A stretch of DNA of 64,000 bases from contig NZ_CP009244.1 of NCBI RefSeq assembly GCF_001941425.1, forward strand, positions 1,302,001 through 1,366,000, in the 5' to 3' direction. Shown here one piece after another: positions 1 to 9,074 of the stretch. The stretch is from Corynebacterium ammoniagenes DSM 20306 (lineage in GTDB: Bacteria; Actinomycetota; Actinomycetes; Mycobacteriales; Mycobacteriaceae). Under the pieces are notes generated by a model, which was not told the DNA's origin, ran no database searches, and saw only the letters and a program-made list of their open reading frames with translations. Numbering within the stretch: the first letter of the stretch is position 1; each line of letters starts with the position of its first letter. The position numbers and the translations under genes are program-made.

Positions 1-945
1 GGTAAATGCCCAAGCATCGGAAACAATGGTGTGCAGGTCAGTACGGGTTGGGTTCCAGCCCAGCTGGGACTTGATCTTTGCTGACGATGCAATGAGGGTC
101 GCCGGGTCACCAGCGCGGCGAGGCGCGACTTCTGCGGGGATGGGGTGACCGGTGACTTCGCGGCACGTCTCAATGACTTGCTTGACCGAGTAACCGTCTC
201 CGGAACCCAGATTGAAGATGCGGTGCTCTCCTGAGACATTCGCCTCGAGTGCCAAAAGGTGAGCATCAGCGAGATCGCGAACGTGGATATAGTCGCGAAC
301 TGCAGTGCCGTCGACGGTGTCCCAGTCATCGCCGAAGATGAAAATCTTATCGCGATGTCCAAGGGCTACCTGCAAGATGATGGGGATGAGATGAGTTTCC
401 ACTTCTCGGTTCTCGCCGATCTCGCCATACGCGCCAGCCACATTAAAGTAGCGCAACGAGGTGGCGCCAAAGCCATAGGCCTTGGCATACGAGGTGATCA
501 TGTAATCAATCGCTAGCTTGGACGCACCATAAGGATTCGTCGGCTGCGTTGGCATGGACTCGGTGATTGGAACCTCTTCCGGTTCGCCGTAGGTTGCAGC
601 CGTTGAAGAAAAGACCAAGTTGCTCACGTCATTCGCACGCATTGCCTCTAAAAGCGTGAGTGTGGTGACAACATTGTGCTGCCAATACTCTGCTGGCATT
701 GCCACGGATTCTCCGACGAGGGAACGCGCTGCAAAGTGAACAACACCGTCGAAGCCGCCTTGCCCCAGCACGTCGCCAACGACATTGGCAACATCGCCTT
801 CCACCAAGGTGGCTTGAGCAGGTACTGCCTCACGGTTACCGGTGGAAAAATTGTCAATAATGGTGACTTCATGGCCAGCTTCAACCAGAGTTGCAGCACA
901 CACGCTGCCAACATATCCGGCGCCACCAGTAACGAGTAGTTTCAT
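1..945 (-). CDS. galE: UDP-glucose 4-epimerase (3' end outside window)
   Basis: Interconverts UDP-glucose and UDP-galactose in the cytoplasm, which supplies galactose for the arabinogalactan wall. The ATG lies at 943-945. The protein opens with the Rossmann motif TGGAGYVGS and carries the YGASK catalytic Tyr/Lys motif near residue 150 and a S-S-T-A-A-T-Y-G active-site stretch of short-chain dehydrogenase type. In-window length is 315 codons in frame with the window edge, so only about a dozen C-terminal residues should be missing. It follows dtxR on the same strand after about 150 bp, the dtxR-galE order known in C. diphtheriae and C. glutamicum. The gap holds an inverted repeat that may attenuate read-through. 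Extended SDR epimerases are hard to tell apart, but the synteny supports GalE. Confidence 0.93.
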   Translation of the reverse strand, partial: MKLLVTGGAGYVGSVCAATLVEAGHEVTIIDNFSTGNREAVPAQATLVEGDVANVVGDVLGQGGFDGVVHFAARSLVGESVAMPAEYWQHNVVTTLTLLEAMRANDVSNLVFSSTAATYGEPEEVPITESMPTQPTNPYGASKLAIDYMITSYAKAYGFGATSLRYFNVAGAYGEIGENREVETHLIPIILQVALGHRDKIFIFGDDWDTVDGTAVRDYIHVRDLADAHLLALEANVSGEHRIFNLGSGDGYSVKQVIETCREVTGHPIPAEVAPRRAGDPATLIASSAKIKSQLGWNPTRTDLHTIVSDAWAFT

Positions 946-1043
946 GTCAGACCTACCAAACGGTTTGAAAAAGTAATGGGCGAGACTTCCTCCGCGCCAC
1001 GGCCCTAGGTTGAGATTTTATCTACAACCTTAAAAACCAGAAA

Positions 1044-1073
1044 GGGTTCGAACCTTGAAAAAGATTCGAACCC
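1044..1073 (-). terminator. Inverted repeat between dtxR and galE
   Basis: GGGTTCGAA (1044-1052) and TTCGAACCC (1065-1073) form a perfect 9-bp stem with a 12-nt loop. On the minus strand T-rich sequence follows. It sits about 20 bp past the dtxR stop, so it may be a terminator or attenuator that lowers galE expression relative to dtxR. The strength is inferred only from sequence. Confidence 0.45.
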
Positions 1074-1094
1074 CCAAAAATAAACGCGGGGTAA

Positions 1095-1775
1095 TTAACG
1101 CAGAGCGACGCGAATCGCGTGTGCGTAATCGTCCGCCAATTGTACAGTTCCGCCGTCAGTGTTAGTGAGAGTGACTACGCCACCTTCTTGGCGAACGGTG
1201 ACATCCGCGCCCACATTCATGCCAGCAGCGTAAAGGTTTTTGAATGCGTCCCCGTCATACTGAATGATCTCATTGATCTGGGTGATGGTGGCCTCCACGT
1301 CCTCGCCATGCGGCAAGTCGATGGCACGCTTGTCATCATTGAACGGGGCAGACACTGCGCCCAGCTTTTCCAAACCAGGGATGGGGTTGCCGAACGGGGA
1401 GAGCGCTGGATCATCAATGACAGCAACGACGCGACGTTCCACATCCTCACTCATGACGTGCTCCCAGCGGCAGGCTTCATCGTGTACCTGGTGGATATCG
1501 AGCCCCAGGACATCGGTGAGCAAACGCTCTGCGAGGCGATGCTTGCGCATGACGGAGGTGGCGTGCTCGCGCCCTTCCGGAGTTAAGTCAAGACTACGGT
1601 CCGGACGAACGTGCAATAATCCATCGCGTTCCATGCGCGCAACTGTCTGGGAAACAGTTGGGCCAGATTGCTCGAGACGCTCAGCAATGCGTGCGCGGAG
1701 AGGGACAATGCCTTCTTCTTCTAATTCATAGATGGTGCGCAGATACATCTCTGTGGTATCGACTAAGTCCCTCAC
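1095..1775 (-). CDS. dtxR: Iron-dependent transcriptional repressor DtxR
   Basis: Fe(II)-activated repressor of iron uptake and haem genes. The N-terminal winged helix (about residues 1-73) is nearly identical to C. diphtheriae DtxR, including the [17 protein letters not shown] recognition region. All primary-site ligands are present (Met10, Cys102, Glu105, His106), as are ancillary-site His79, Glu83 and His98. The metal-binding/dimer domain is followed by an SH3-like C-terminal domain; the 226-residue length is normal for the family. The start is GTG (1773-1775) with GAAAGGG upstream. It lies downstream of sigB on the same strand but after a terminator, so it probably has its own promoter in the sigB-dtxR gap. 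Confidence 0.97.
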   Translation of the reverse strand: MRDLVDTTEMYLRTIYELEEEGIVPLRARIAERLEQSGPTVSQTVARMERDGLLHVRPDRSLDLTPEGREHATSVMRKHRLAERLLTDVLGLDIHQVHDEACRWEHVMSEDVERRVVAVIDDPALSPFGNPIPGLEKLGAVSAPFNDDKRAIDLPHGEDVEATITQINEIIQYDGDAFKNLYAAGMNVGADVTVRQEGGVVTLTNTDGGTVQLADDYAHAIRVALR

Positions 1776-2095
1776 GTGGCGACCCTTTCAGCAACAAAGA
1801 AAAACAGTTAATTACTTACACACTAGCGCACTTTTTCCGCCAGGACCTTTATGGCGGACACGAAGTCCACCCGTAAATGCTGTGCCTAGGTGGTGTTATT
1901 GGAATATGTGATATATATCGGCGGTTATAAAAGGTTTAGTTTTAACTTAGCACAAATTGGCAAATTTGTTCCATCAGCGCGGTGCGCTGGCATTAGTGGA
2001 CACCACCGTCGAAACGCAATGAAAAATCCACCGCCGCTACATTCCTTGTGGCGCCGGTGGATAGCTTTAAACTGCGTTACTGTGCCGCTTTAAAC
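1776..2095. other. sigB-dtxR intergenic region, 320 bp
   Basis: This AT-rich gap contains the sigB terminator at its sigB side (see separate entry) and must contain the dtxR promoter. I did not find a convincing DtxR-type palindrome here, and short ORFs on either strand lack ribosome sites or recognisable products. Confidence 0.5.
2022..2062 (-). terminator. Rho-independent terminator of sigB
   Basis: On the minus strand, TCCACCG pairs with CGGTGGA around a roughly 25-nt partly paired loop. TTTTT follows immediately (complement of 2022-2026). It lies 35-75 bp past the sigB stop. Confidence 0.7.
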
Positions 2096-3100
2096 CTACT
2101 GGGCGTACTCGCGGAGACGGTCCGCACGATTGCCATCACGTAGCTTGGCCATGACTTCACGTTCAATCTGGCGCACACGCTCGCGGGAGAGACCGAACTT
2201 GCGGCCAATCTGATCCAAGGTGCGTGGCACACCATCATCGAGCCCGTAGCGCAAACGGATAACGTCCTGTTCGCGCTGCTCAAGGGTGCCGATAACATCC
2301 CGGATATCAGAGTGGCGCATAGATGCAACCACAGCTGTTTCTGCATCGGTTGCCTCAGCATCTTCGATGAAGTCGCCCAATGGAGCTTCCTCATCTGCAC
2401 CAACTGGCATATCTAAGGAGACAGGATCGCGGGATTGGCGGAGCAGCATCTCAATCTTGTTTTCTTCGATGCCGGATTCTTCCGCCAATTCCTCGTTAGT
2501 GGCCTCACGGCCCAGGGATTGGTACATCTCGCGCTTGATGCGCGAGAGCTTATTGACCTGCTCTACCAGGTGTACGGGTAGGCGGATGGTGCGCGACTGG
2601 TCGGCCATGCCGCGGGTAATAGCCTGGCGAATCCACCACGTTGCGTAGGTGGAGAACTTAAAGCCCTTGGCGTAATCAAACTTTTCCATCGCGCGGATAA
2701 GGCCCAGGTTGCCCTCTTGGATGAGGTCGAGCAGCGGCATGCCGCGGCCCGTGTAGCGCTTCGCCAAGGAAACAACCAAACGCAAGTTAGCCTCCAGCAG
2801 GTGGGAACGTGCCTTCTTGCCTTCTTTGACCAGGATTTTCATATCGCGCTTTTCGGCGCGAGTGAGCTTTTCTGCGGTATTGAGCTTGTACTCTGCGTAC
2901 AGGCCAATTTCAATGGCCTGCGCTAGTTCAACTTCGTCTTCTGCAGAAAGCAGTGCTGTTTTGCCAATACCGTTGAGGTATACGCGAACTAAGTCAGCGG
3001 AAGGGTTGTCATTGGTCTGACCGCGGCGTGAACCCCGGTCAACTTCCTTTTCATTATTATCTGAAGCGTCATGGGAATTCTGGGCAGATGCTTTGGTCAT
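2096..3100 (-). CDS. sigB: RNA polymerase sigma factor SigB (group 2)
   Basis: Non-essential, SigA-like sigma factor used in transition to stationary phase and in stress. At 334 residues it is shorter than SigA and lacks the long N-terminus. Regions 1.2 to 4.2 are intact: the region 2 core includes the [10 protein letters not shown] and [13 protein letters not shown] motifs (about residues 130-165). The region 4.2 helix-turn-helix ([20 protein letters not shown]) is near residues 295-314. The start ATG is preceded by AGGAGG. A SigH/SigE-type promoter lies upstream. The neighbours DUF3099 and dtxR (IdeR in mycobacteria) match M. tuberculosis order, which separates it from SigA further along. 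Confidence 0.96.
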   Translation of the reverse strand: MTKASAQNSHDASDNNEKEVDRGSRRGQTNDNPSADLVRVYLNGIGKTALLSAEDEVELAQAIEIGLYAEYKLNTAEKLTRAEKRDMKILVKEGKKARSHLLEANLRLVVSLAKRYTGRGMPLLDLIQEGNLGLIRAMEKFDYAKGFKFSTYATWWIRQAITRGMADQSRTIRLPVHLVEQVNKLSRIKREMYQSLGREATNEELAEESGIEENKIEMLLRQSRDPVSLDMPVGADEEAPLGDFIEDAEATDAETAVVASMRHSDIRDVIGTLEQREQDVIRLRYGLDDGVPRTLDQIGRKFGLSRERVRQIEREVMAKLRDGNRADRLREYAQ

Positions 3101-3139
3101 CGTTGGCCTCCTGAATTTATCGCCGGTTACATAATGTCC

Positions 3140-3166
3140 AACGGGCGGTGCGCCAAATAAGTTCCC
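3140..3166 (-). promoter_or_regulatory. Probable SigH/SigE-type promoter of sigB
   Basis: The minus strand reads GGGAAC (3166-3161), a 17-nt spacer, then CGTT (3143-3140), about 40 bp upstream of the sigB ATG. This fits the ECF SigH/SigE consensus of actinobacteria (GGAA(C/T) and CGTT). Known sigB genes in this group are controlled by SigH or SigE. Call is by motif and precedent only. Confidence 0.6.
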
Positions 3167-3233
3167 GAACTAAAGAAAAGTTTCTCCCCGGCCGGTAAAA
3201 GGCACCCTAATCGGGGGCACAACGACTCCTTAT

Positions 3234-3698
3234 TTAGGCCTCAACGAGCACAGTAAAGGGACCATCGTTGACAGAAGAGACTTTCATCATCGCCCCGAAT
3301 CGTCCTTCTTCTACATGCACATCTCGCGCCCGCAATTGCTCAATGATCTTATTGATGACCGGTTCGGCTGCCGGTCCAGGCGCCGCATCCGACCACGAAG
3401 GGCGGCGCCCCTTAGCCGTGCGTCCATACAAGGTGAACTGGCTGACTACTAGGACGGGAGCACCGGTTGTCTCCACAGAGGTTTCTCCGTCCAAGATGCG
3501 AAGCTCCGCTATCTTGCGAGCCATGGTGGCAATCTTGTTCTCCAGCACCGTCGGGTCTTTCTCGCCAGCCTCAATATCTTCGGTTGAAACGCCGACCAGG
3601 GCTAGCAGCCCGCCGGTGTCTGGAGCATCAAAGCTTCCCACGACCTCATCGTCGACGGTGACCGAAGCCGAAAGACAGCGGGTTAAAACTGCGCGCAT
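3234..3698 (-). CDS. dtd: D-aminoacyl-tRNA deacylase
   Basis: Removes D-amino acids mischarged on tRNA, a cytoplasmic proofreading step. The protein starts [15 protein letters not shown], has the catalytic SQFTLYG motif in the middle and the cross-subunit GP-containing motif ([10 protein letters not shown]) near residue 118. The length of 154 residues is close to the usual 145-150. Start is ATG at 3698. It lies downstream of the methyltransferase gene on the same strand with a 56-bp gap and upstream of sigB. Confidence 0.94.
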   Translation of the reverse strand: MRAVLTRCLSASVTVDDEVVGSFDAPDTGGLLALVGVSTEDIEAGEKDPTVLENKIATMARKIAELRILDGETSVETTGAPVLVVSQFTLYGRTAKGRRPSWSDAAPGPAAEPVINKIIEQLRARDVHVEEGRFGAMMKVSSVNDGPFTVLVEA

Positions 3699-3754
3699 GG
3701 AAAAGAGACTCCTTTGTAGGTGTGCGGTGAGCGGTTGTGGGGAAAATGTTTGAG

Positions 3755-5305
3755 CTAGATGACCGGGCCAAGTTCGGTGGGGTAGAGGAAACCATGGCGG
3801 ACTAAATCAGTAATCGCCGGCAACGCTGCTGTAAATAATTCCTCAGAATCATAGTCATTGGCCACGGCATATAGTTCCAATGTCTCACGCAGATTGAGCC
3901 CTTGCGGGTTGAGACCGGCCACAATCGCTGCGATATGTTCATCGACTTCATGCGTCCAGCGCGGGCCTTCTGTACGCGTTAGACGCATGGTGGCGCGGGA
4001 GAACCCGAAGCCGAGTTGCGAGTTAGACAGCGCAATATCTTCACGGGCAACGCCTGGGCGAAGCCCAAATTGTTTATCCCCGAGCTCATCGGGCAGTAAG
4101 TTGCGCAACCAGTTAGCGCGCATAAAGTGCTCTTCCACCTCGGGACCTAAAGCGTCCTCAAAAGCTTGCGGGATTTCCTCGGCGGTTACTTCTGACGGCA
4201 AAGAATCATCAATGCGTTGTAAGGCGACGAAGCCAAAACCAATGCCGGTAACATCGTTGTCGCGGAAGTGTTCTAGCCACAGTCGCGAGCGTTCCCGACC
4301 TTCCGGACTGCGCGGGTCGATGGATTCATCTTTGAGCCAGGTAGATACATACAGCGCCGGATCAGCGACATCGCGCTGCAATACCCACGCGCTGACCCCA
4401 GTCCGCGGTAGCCATGATGCAACGCGCTGTTGCCAGGGTTGATCTGGGGTATGCACCCACGCCGCAAGCAGATGTGCCATTCCGCCGGGATTGAGATGCT
4501 CCGCAGCTTCAGAGACTACGAGCTCACTAGCGCCATCGAGATCTAACCCCGAGTCACGGTAGACGTGGCCAACCTCCGGAAGACCCACCACAAACGGCGG
4601 GTTAGCCACGATGCGATCGAAGCGCTCGTCGGCGACAGGTTCAAACCAGCTGCCATGGCGAAAATCCACGTGTGTGGCATCGGTGGTCGCAAGCGTTGCT
4701 TGTGCAAGCGCTAATGCGCGCTCGTGAACATCGGTAGCTACGATGCGCTCCGCGCTGTTTAATTGCCCGAGCAATTGCACACCCGATCCCGTACCCAAAT
4801 CTAAGACCGAATGCACTGGGGTCGTAGGCGTGGTGCGCAGCAGCGACAAGCTGGCAGCACCAAGGCCTAAAACGTGGTCAGAGCCGGGGACGTGGTCGAC
4901 GATGGAAGCATCCACGTCAGAAAAGACCCAGCGGTTGGTGCCATCGATGACATGGGAACGAATATCCAGGGCGATTCGTACCACCCCGGAGGCGTTGGTG
5001 ACGGCCACGTTGGCATCGACAAGCTTTGTTGCCATGACCGAACCTACGGCCTTAGCCAATTCTGTTGCCGGCATGGGCTCATGCAAAAGGAATAACCTGA
5101 TGAGCAGATCCATCTGACTGCCATGTGCCGTAGCTACCTCGACCGCTGCTGGCTCACCGCGATACAAAGCCTCGGTTGCCTGTGGGCCTAGGTGAGCGGC
5201 AACGCCATGGGAATTAAAACCAGCCTTGTCAAAGACCGTTATTAGTTCCTGTGCGAGCGAATGCACGGGAAGATCGGGGTTAAGCGGCGGGCAAAATTCG
5301 GTCAT
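3755..5305 (-). CDS. Class I SAM-dependent methyltransferase, RlmG/HemK-like
   Basis: A 516-residue protein. Residues 1 to about 150 form an N-terminal region typical of the actinobacterial family. A Rossmann methyltransferase domain follows, with SAM motif I LDLGTGSG (about 168-175) and NPPF (235-238). NPPF is the signature of N-methyltransferases that act on exocyclic amino groups of bases or on glutamine. The last 190 residues are an unassigned C-terminal domain. Family context suggests an rRNA or protein modification role, but the substrate cannot be read from sequence. Its start abuts the stop of the DUF3099 gene, so the two are probably co-transcribed. Confidence 0.85.
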   Translation of the reverse strand: MTEFCPPLNPDLPVHSLAQELITVFDKAGFNSHGVAAHLGPQATEALYRGEPAAVEVATAHGSQMDLLIRLFLLHEPMPATELAKAVGSVMATKLVDANVAVTNASGVVRIALDIRSHVIDGTNRWVFSDVDASIVDHVPGSDHVLGLGAASLSLLRTTPTTPVHSVLDLGTGSGVQLLGQLNSAERIVATDVHERALALAQATLATTDATHVDFRHGSWFEPVADERFDRIVANPPFVVGLPEVGHVYRDSGLDLDGASELVVSEAAEHLNPGGMAHLLAAWVHTPDQPWQQRVASWLPRTGVSAWVLQRDVADPALYVSTWLKDESIDPRSPEGRERSRLWLEHFRDNDVTGIGFGFVALQRIDDSLPSEVTAEEIPQAFEDALGPEVEEHFMRANWLRNLLPDELGDKQFGLRPGVAREDIALSNSQLGFGFSRATMRLTRTEGPRWTHEVDEHIAAIVAGLNPQGLNLRETLELYAVANDYDSEELFTAALPAITDLVRHGFLYPTELGPVI

Positions 5306-5812
5306 CTATTCATCCTTTGAAGAATCTGGGTCATCTGAAGCATCATCCGTGGAGTTGGACGATTTATTGCTGCGTGATGTGGAATCAGTGACATGGTCAA
5401 TAATGTCAGATTCACGGCGCGGGGAGTCAGTGTATTCCAGCTGCGGCGCATCACCTGCAGCTAAAGCTTCCGTGCGTGCTTGCCGTGCTAGCGCAGGCTT
5501 GTACGTGTTTCTTTCGCGCGGGTCACGTTTTTGCCCACGCGCATTGGCAAAGACCACCGCGATCCATGGCAGGGGAATGGTCACGCCTGAGATTAAGGCG
5601 GCCGGAATCCACGCGTTAAAGGCATAAATGAGCCACAGGGACAGCAACAGGGATGGAACGCGCAAAAACATCAAGATGCCATAGCCGATTTCGCGTCGGT
5701 GGCGATCTTGGCCAGGGGAGATCTGGGCATCTGTAATCAGCACAGATGACTTGCGGCGCCACCACGGCTTGGCGGTGGATTTACCCTTGCCTTTGTTGTG
5801 ACCGGAACTCAT
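5306..5812 (-). CDS. DUF3099 membrane protein
   Basis: A 168-residue protein with a basic N-terminus (GHNKGKGKSTAKPWWRRK). Two hydrophobic segments follow around residues 45-90 (GILMFLRVPSLLLSLWLIYAF, shortened here to LRVPSLLLSLWLI, and WIPAALISGVTIPLPWIAVVF). The long C-terminal tail is acidic and Ser/Asp-rich. The ATG at 5812 was chosen over an upstream ATG at 5836 because the basic start is the usual DUF3099 N-terminus. DUF3099 next to DUF3039 and sigB is conserved in mycobacteria (Rv2709-Rv2708c). Function is unknown. Confidence 0.85.
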   Translation of the reverse strand: MSSGHNKGKGKSTAKPWWRRKSSVLITDAQISPGQDRHRREIGYGILMFLRVPSLLLSLWLIYAFNAWIPAALISGVTIPLPWIAVVFANARGQKRDPRERNTYKPALARQARTEALAAGDAPQLEYTDSPRRESDIIDHVTDSTSRSNKSSNSTDDASDDPDSSKDE

Positions 5813-5897
5813 GGTTTCCAAGCCTAGACCGATCACCCACCCAAATTCGATACGCCCCTACCTGCGGCTTGCTCATTCGGCGGGGTTTTGGGGCAAG

Positions 5898-6149
5898 ATG
5901 GAGGGCGTGAGTACGACGACAAAGACTATTGAGAGACCAGACATCCGTGAGGATGTAAGTAACACTGACGATGACACCCCGAAGTTCTTTCACTACGTCA
6001 AAAAGAACCAGATTGTGGACTCTGCTGTGTCCGGCAAGATGGTGGTTGCGTTGTGCGGGGAGACCTTTCCGGTGACGAAACAGGCAAAGCCGGGTTCGCC
6101 GGTCTGCCCCGACTGTGAACGGATTTATAAGGGCCTGCGTCGAAAGTGA
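5898..6149 (+). CDS. DUF3039 small zinc-ribbon-like protein
   Basis: About 83 residues. A Thr/Asp-rich start is followed by a compact domain with one FHY histidine, ALCGE and a C-terminal CPDC pair, a plausible zinc site. Start is uncertain: ATG 5898 (GGGGCAAG upstream) or GTG 5907, where GGAGGG would be too close for normal spacing. It diverges from the DUF3099 gene, and its TGA overlaps the GTG of the helicase gene, which implies translational coupling. DUF3039 is conserved across Actinobacteria and has no established role. Confidence 0.88.
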   Translation: MEGVSTTTKTIERPDIREDVSNTDDDTPKFFHYVKKNQIVDSAVSGKMVVALCGETFPVTKQAKPGSPVCPDCERIYKGLRRK

Positions 6150-7927
6150 GTGCACAGACTTCCAGGAACAAGGGTCAACTACGTGCCTGGCAGCAAGCCG
6201 CACTTGATAAATTCCTCGCCACCAAGCCACGGGACTTCATGGCGGTGGCAACGCCAGGTGCAGGTAAGACGACCTTCGCCCTGCGCGTAGCTACCGAGCT
6301 ACTGGATTCGCGTGCGGTTGAGCGCATCATCGTGGTGGTGCCCACCGAGCACCTCAAGGTGCAGTGGTCAGCTGCCGGGGCACGAGTGGGCTTATCGCTC
6401 GATCCCAATTTCACCAACTCTTCGGCCGTTAACCCTTCTTTCGACGGCATTGTGGTCACCTATGCCCAGGTGGGCATGCACCCGTTTAAGCACCGCGCGG
6501 TGACTTCTGCTCGCCGCACTTTGGTGATCTTGGATGAGATTCACCACGCGGGCGATGCCAAAAGCTGGGGCGATGGTGTGCGCGAAGCTTACGATGACGC
6601 GGAACACCGACTATCGCTAACCGGTACGCCGTTTCGTTCCGATGATTCGCAGATTCCGTTTGTGCGCTATGAAGAAGACGGCGAAGGCCACTTGGTGTCG
6701 CAGTCCGACCACACTTATGACTACGGGCATGCGCTTGCCGATGGTGTTGTGCGCCCTGTTGTCTTCTTGGCCTATTCGGGTGAAGCCCGCTGGCGTACCT
6801 CTGCTGGTGAGGAATTCGCCGCGCGTTTAGGTGATCCCCTCAACCCGGAGCAAACCGCACGTGCCTGGAAGACGGCGCTTGATCCTCGCGGTGACTGGAT
6901 TCCTTCTGTGTTGCAGGCTGCGCACACGCGTTTGCTGCAGATGCGTCGGAATATGCCCGATGCCGGTGGGCTAGTAATTGCCACGGATACGGCCACTGCG
7001 CGTGCCTATGCCAAAATCCTTAAAGAGCTGTCCTCCACGCCGGTATCGGTGATTTTGTCAGATGAGCCTGGTTCTTCCGAGCGCATTCAAGAATTTTCCG
7101 ATAGCCGCGATGAGTGGATGGTTGCGGTACGCATGGTGTCCGAAGGCGTTGACGTTCCCCGACTCGCAGTCGGTGTCTACGCAACCTCAGCATCCACGCC
7201 GCTCTTTTTCGCACAGGCCATCGGCCGCTTTGTTCGTTCCCGCATGCCGGGTGAGACAGCATCTGTCTTTTTGCCATCCGTGCCACGGCTGTTGGGGCTT
7301 GCGGAGAACATGGAAAAGTCCCGCGACCACGTCCTTGGCAAACCAGACCGGGAAGATGATGGTTGGGATGAAGAGCTAGTAGCCCAGGCCAATAAGGAAC
7401 AAACCGAACCGGACCTGGAACCCTCCTATGAATCCATCGGCGCCGATGCGGAATTCTCCTCGCTGATCTACGACGGCTCGCAGTTTAATACTGCCGCCCT
7501 TGACTCCGAGGATGATGCTGATTTCTTAGGCATTCCAGGTCTATTGGACGCCGACCAGGTCAAGGACTTGCTGCGTAAAAAGCAGGAAGAAGAAATGGAT
7601 GCGCGTGCGGCGAAAGAACGCGAAGAGCGCGCTGCCCAAGCGGCAGAAGAACATCGCCGCAAAATCCATGGTCTGCCTTCGGCACCGGCTAATAGGCGCG
7701 GGGGTGAAAGTAGTGCGCAAGACGACTCTGACTCTCCAGTTGCCATTGATGAAGTCACGAACCTGCGCAAGGAGCTCAACACCGTAGTCTCCATTACCGC
7801 GGGGCGTACCGGGCGACCACACGGCGCCATCCACACGGAAGCGCGTAAGGCCTGTGGTGGACCACCGACTGCTTTGTGCAACGCGGAGCAATTACGCGAA
7901 AGAATTGAATACCTCCGCAAGTGGTAA
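6146..7927 (+). CDS. SF2 DEAD/DEAH-type helicase
   Basis: A 593-residue superfamily 2 ATPase. Walker A ATPGAGKT is at residues 35-42, Walker B DEIH at 130-133, motif III SLTGTPF near 155. In the second RecA domain the motif VI region contains SEGVDVPRLAVGVYAT and QAIGRFVR. The C-terminal ~130 residues are highly charged, with a probable coiled coil (EEEMDARAAKEREERAAQA), then a small domain ending in RIEYLRKW. GTG start overlaps the stop of the DUF3039 gene. It resembles the type III restriction res-subunit fold, but no methylase gene is nearby, so it is more likely a housekeeping nucleic-acid translocase. Substrate unknown. Confidence 0.88.
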   Translation: MSAQTSRNKGQLRAWQQAALDKFLATKPRDFMAVATPGAGKTTFALRVATELLDSRAVERIIVVVPTEHLKVQWSAAGARVGLSLDPNFTNSSAVNPSFDGIVVTYAQVGMHPFKHRAVTSARRTLVILDEIHHAGDAKSWGDGVREAYDDAEHRLSLTGTPFRSDDSQIPFVRYEEDGEGHLVSQSDHTYDYGHALADGVVRPVVFLAYSGEARWRTSAGEEFAARLGDPLNPEQTARAWKTALDPRGDWIPSVLQAAHTRLLQMRRNMPDAGGLVIATDTATARAYAKILKELSSTPVSVILSDEPGSSERIQEFSDSRDEWMVAVRMVSEGVDVPRLAVGVYATSASTPLFFAQAIGRFVRSRMPGETASVFLPSVPRLLGLAENMEKSRDHVLGKPDREDDGWDEELVAQANKEQTEPDLEPSYESIGADAEFSSLIYDGSQFNTAALDSEDDADFLGIPGLLDADQVKDLLRKKQEEEMDARAAKEREERAAQAAEEHRRKIHGLPSAPANRRGGESSAQDDSDSPVAIDEVTNLRKELNTVVSITAGRTGRPHGAIHTEARKACGGPPTALCNAEQLRERIEYLRKW

Positions 7928-7937
7928 GACAACATCG

Positions 7938-7990
7938 AGCGGCTACCAGCGCGCCGGGCTTTTAAGTTCTCGGGCTGGTAGCCGCTTTTC
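7938..7990 (+). terminator. Terminator after helicase gene
   Basis: AGCGGCTACCAGC and GCTGGTAGCCGCT form a 13-bp stem around a 26-nt loop, followed by TTTTC. It starts about 10 bp past the stop codon. Confidence 0.85.
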
Positions 7991-8116
7991 TCTGTCCTGA
8001 AGAAGCAGTTCCCGGTAGGCTAACTAGATAGGTTCTGGATTGACGAGTCACAGATGTACTCGGACAGGATTGTGTGAAGATTTTGATGTAGCCAAAGACT
8101 CTAAGGATTGTTGATT

Positions 8117-8725
8117 ATGTCCAACCCCAACCACAACCCCTACGACCCAGCACAAGGGCCTCAAGATGGCGATCAGCCTTATGGGGACCAGCCCTACGGT
8201 GGGCAACCACAGGGCGACCAACCTCTTGGCGGGCAGCCAGGCGATAACTCCTACGGCAACGGGGACTACTCGAGCGGCAATGGTCTTCCCAGCTACGGTG
8301 GCTCAGGCCAAGCAGCCGGCGGGTACCAAGAACCGGGCTATGGCGGTTACCAGCAGTACCAGGGATACGCTGGCGGGCAAGTCAACGACGCACCAGCGAA
8401 GAAATCGGCTATGGCATTAGCCGCGTTTATCATCGGCATTATTTCGCTGCTTGCCATGATTACGAGCTTTTCCATCGTTCCGGGCATTGTCGGCGTGATC
8501 GTTGCGATCATCGCATTGGTGCGCAACCGTAAGAAGCCAAAGCCAGCGCGTCGCACCTGGATGTCTGTACTGGGCCTTATCTTCTCCCTGATTGGTATCG
8601 TGGCCACCCTGGCTATCTTCGGAGTGATTTTGGCATTCATGGGTGATCCTGCGGTGCAGGCATGTATGGACCGCACGAGTTCAACTGAGGAGCTTCAAGC
8701 ATGTATCGAGTCGGCAATACAGTAA
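8117..8725 (+). CDS. DUF4190 membrane protein with Gly/Gln/Tyr-rich N-terminus
   Basis: A 202-residue protein. Residues 1-90 are low-complexity: repeated DQPYGG/GGQP, then Tyr/Gly-rich. Two adjacent transmembrane helices follow (AALAAFIIGIISLLAMI type, and VPGIVGVIVAIIALV), then a third (SVLGLIFSLIGIVATLAIF), as in DUF4190. A short C-terminal tail has two Cys residues (QACMDR and LQACIE) that could form a disulfide if exported. ATG 8117 follows AAGGA by 9 nt. The flexible leader resembles other corynebacterial envelope proteins. Function is unknown. Confidence 0.82.
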   Translation: MSNPNHNPYDPAQGPQDGDQPYGDQPYGGQPQGDQPLGGQPGDNSYGNGDYSSGNGLPSYGGSGQAAGGYQEPGYGGYQQYQGYAGGQVNDAPAKKSAMALAAFIIGIISLLAMITSFSIVPGIVGVIVAIIALVRNRKKPKPARRTWMSVLGLIFSLIGIVATLAIFGVILAFMGDPAVQACMDRTSSTEELQACIESAIQ

Positions 8726-9074
8726 CGCCAATCACGACGGGACAGTAACCCCGATCACTGCTATGAGCTTGTAAATTGCGTCCTGCAATTAGGTGCAGTA
8801 CAGCTAGATAGCAGGAAGATTATGCACGCTGTCGTGCATGCGGCGCCTGGCACAGAAGCACCACATGATGGTTCTGTGACGGGCGCTGTTTCTGTGAGCA
8901 AACCGCCACACGTGTGGAAGCTAGAGATGTCGTGTGTGGACTCGGTCAAAACTACGCTTGGTCGCTCACCTCGGCGCACCGTACATGCTCCGGCAGATGC
9001 GAAAGTATTGCGTGCGCTAGGCACTAATTAAATACATAATATGAATAGTTAAGGACGAAGGGGAGCAATAAGCA
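8726..9074. other. 349-bp region without a clear gene
   Basis: No recognisable product is encoded on either strand. A 69-codon frame at 8822-9031 (+) has a GGAAG ribosome-site-like sequence 5 nt before its ATG but no known similarity. Its first bases form an inverted repeat (ATGCACG-CTGT-CGTGCAT, 8822-8839). The segment just before 9075 is AT-rich (TACATAATATGAATAG) and probably carries the promoter of the next gene. Confidence 0.4.

Noticed and set aside
6146..7927. Type III restriction enzyme res subunit
   Set aside because: Shared fold motifs, but no mod gene and no endonuclease motif; coupling to DUF3039 points elsewhere.
8761..9024. 87-codon minus-strand frame
   Set aside because: No ribosome site, no similarity, and it overlaps the better plus-strand candidate.
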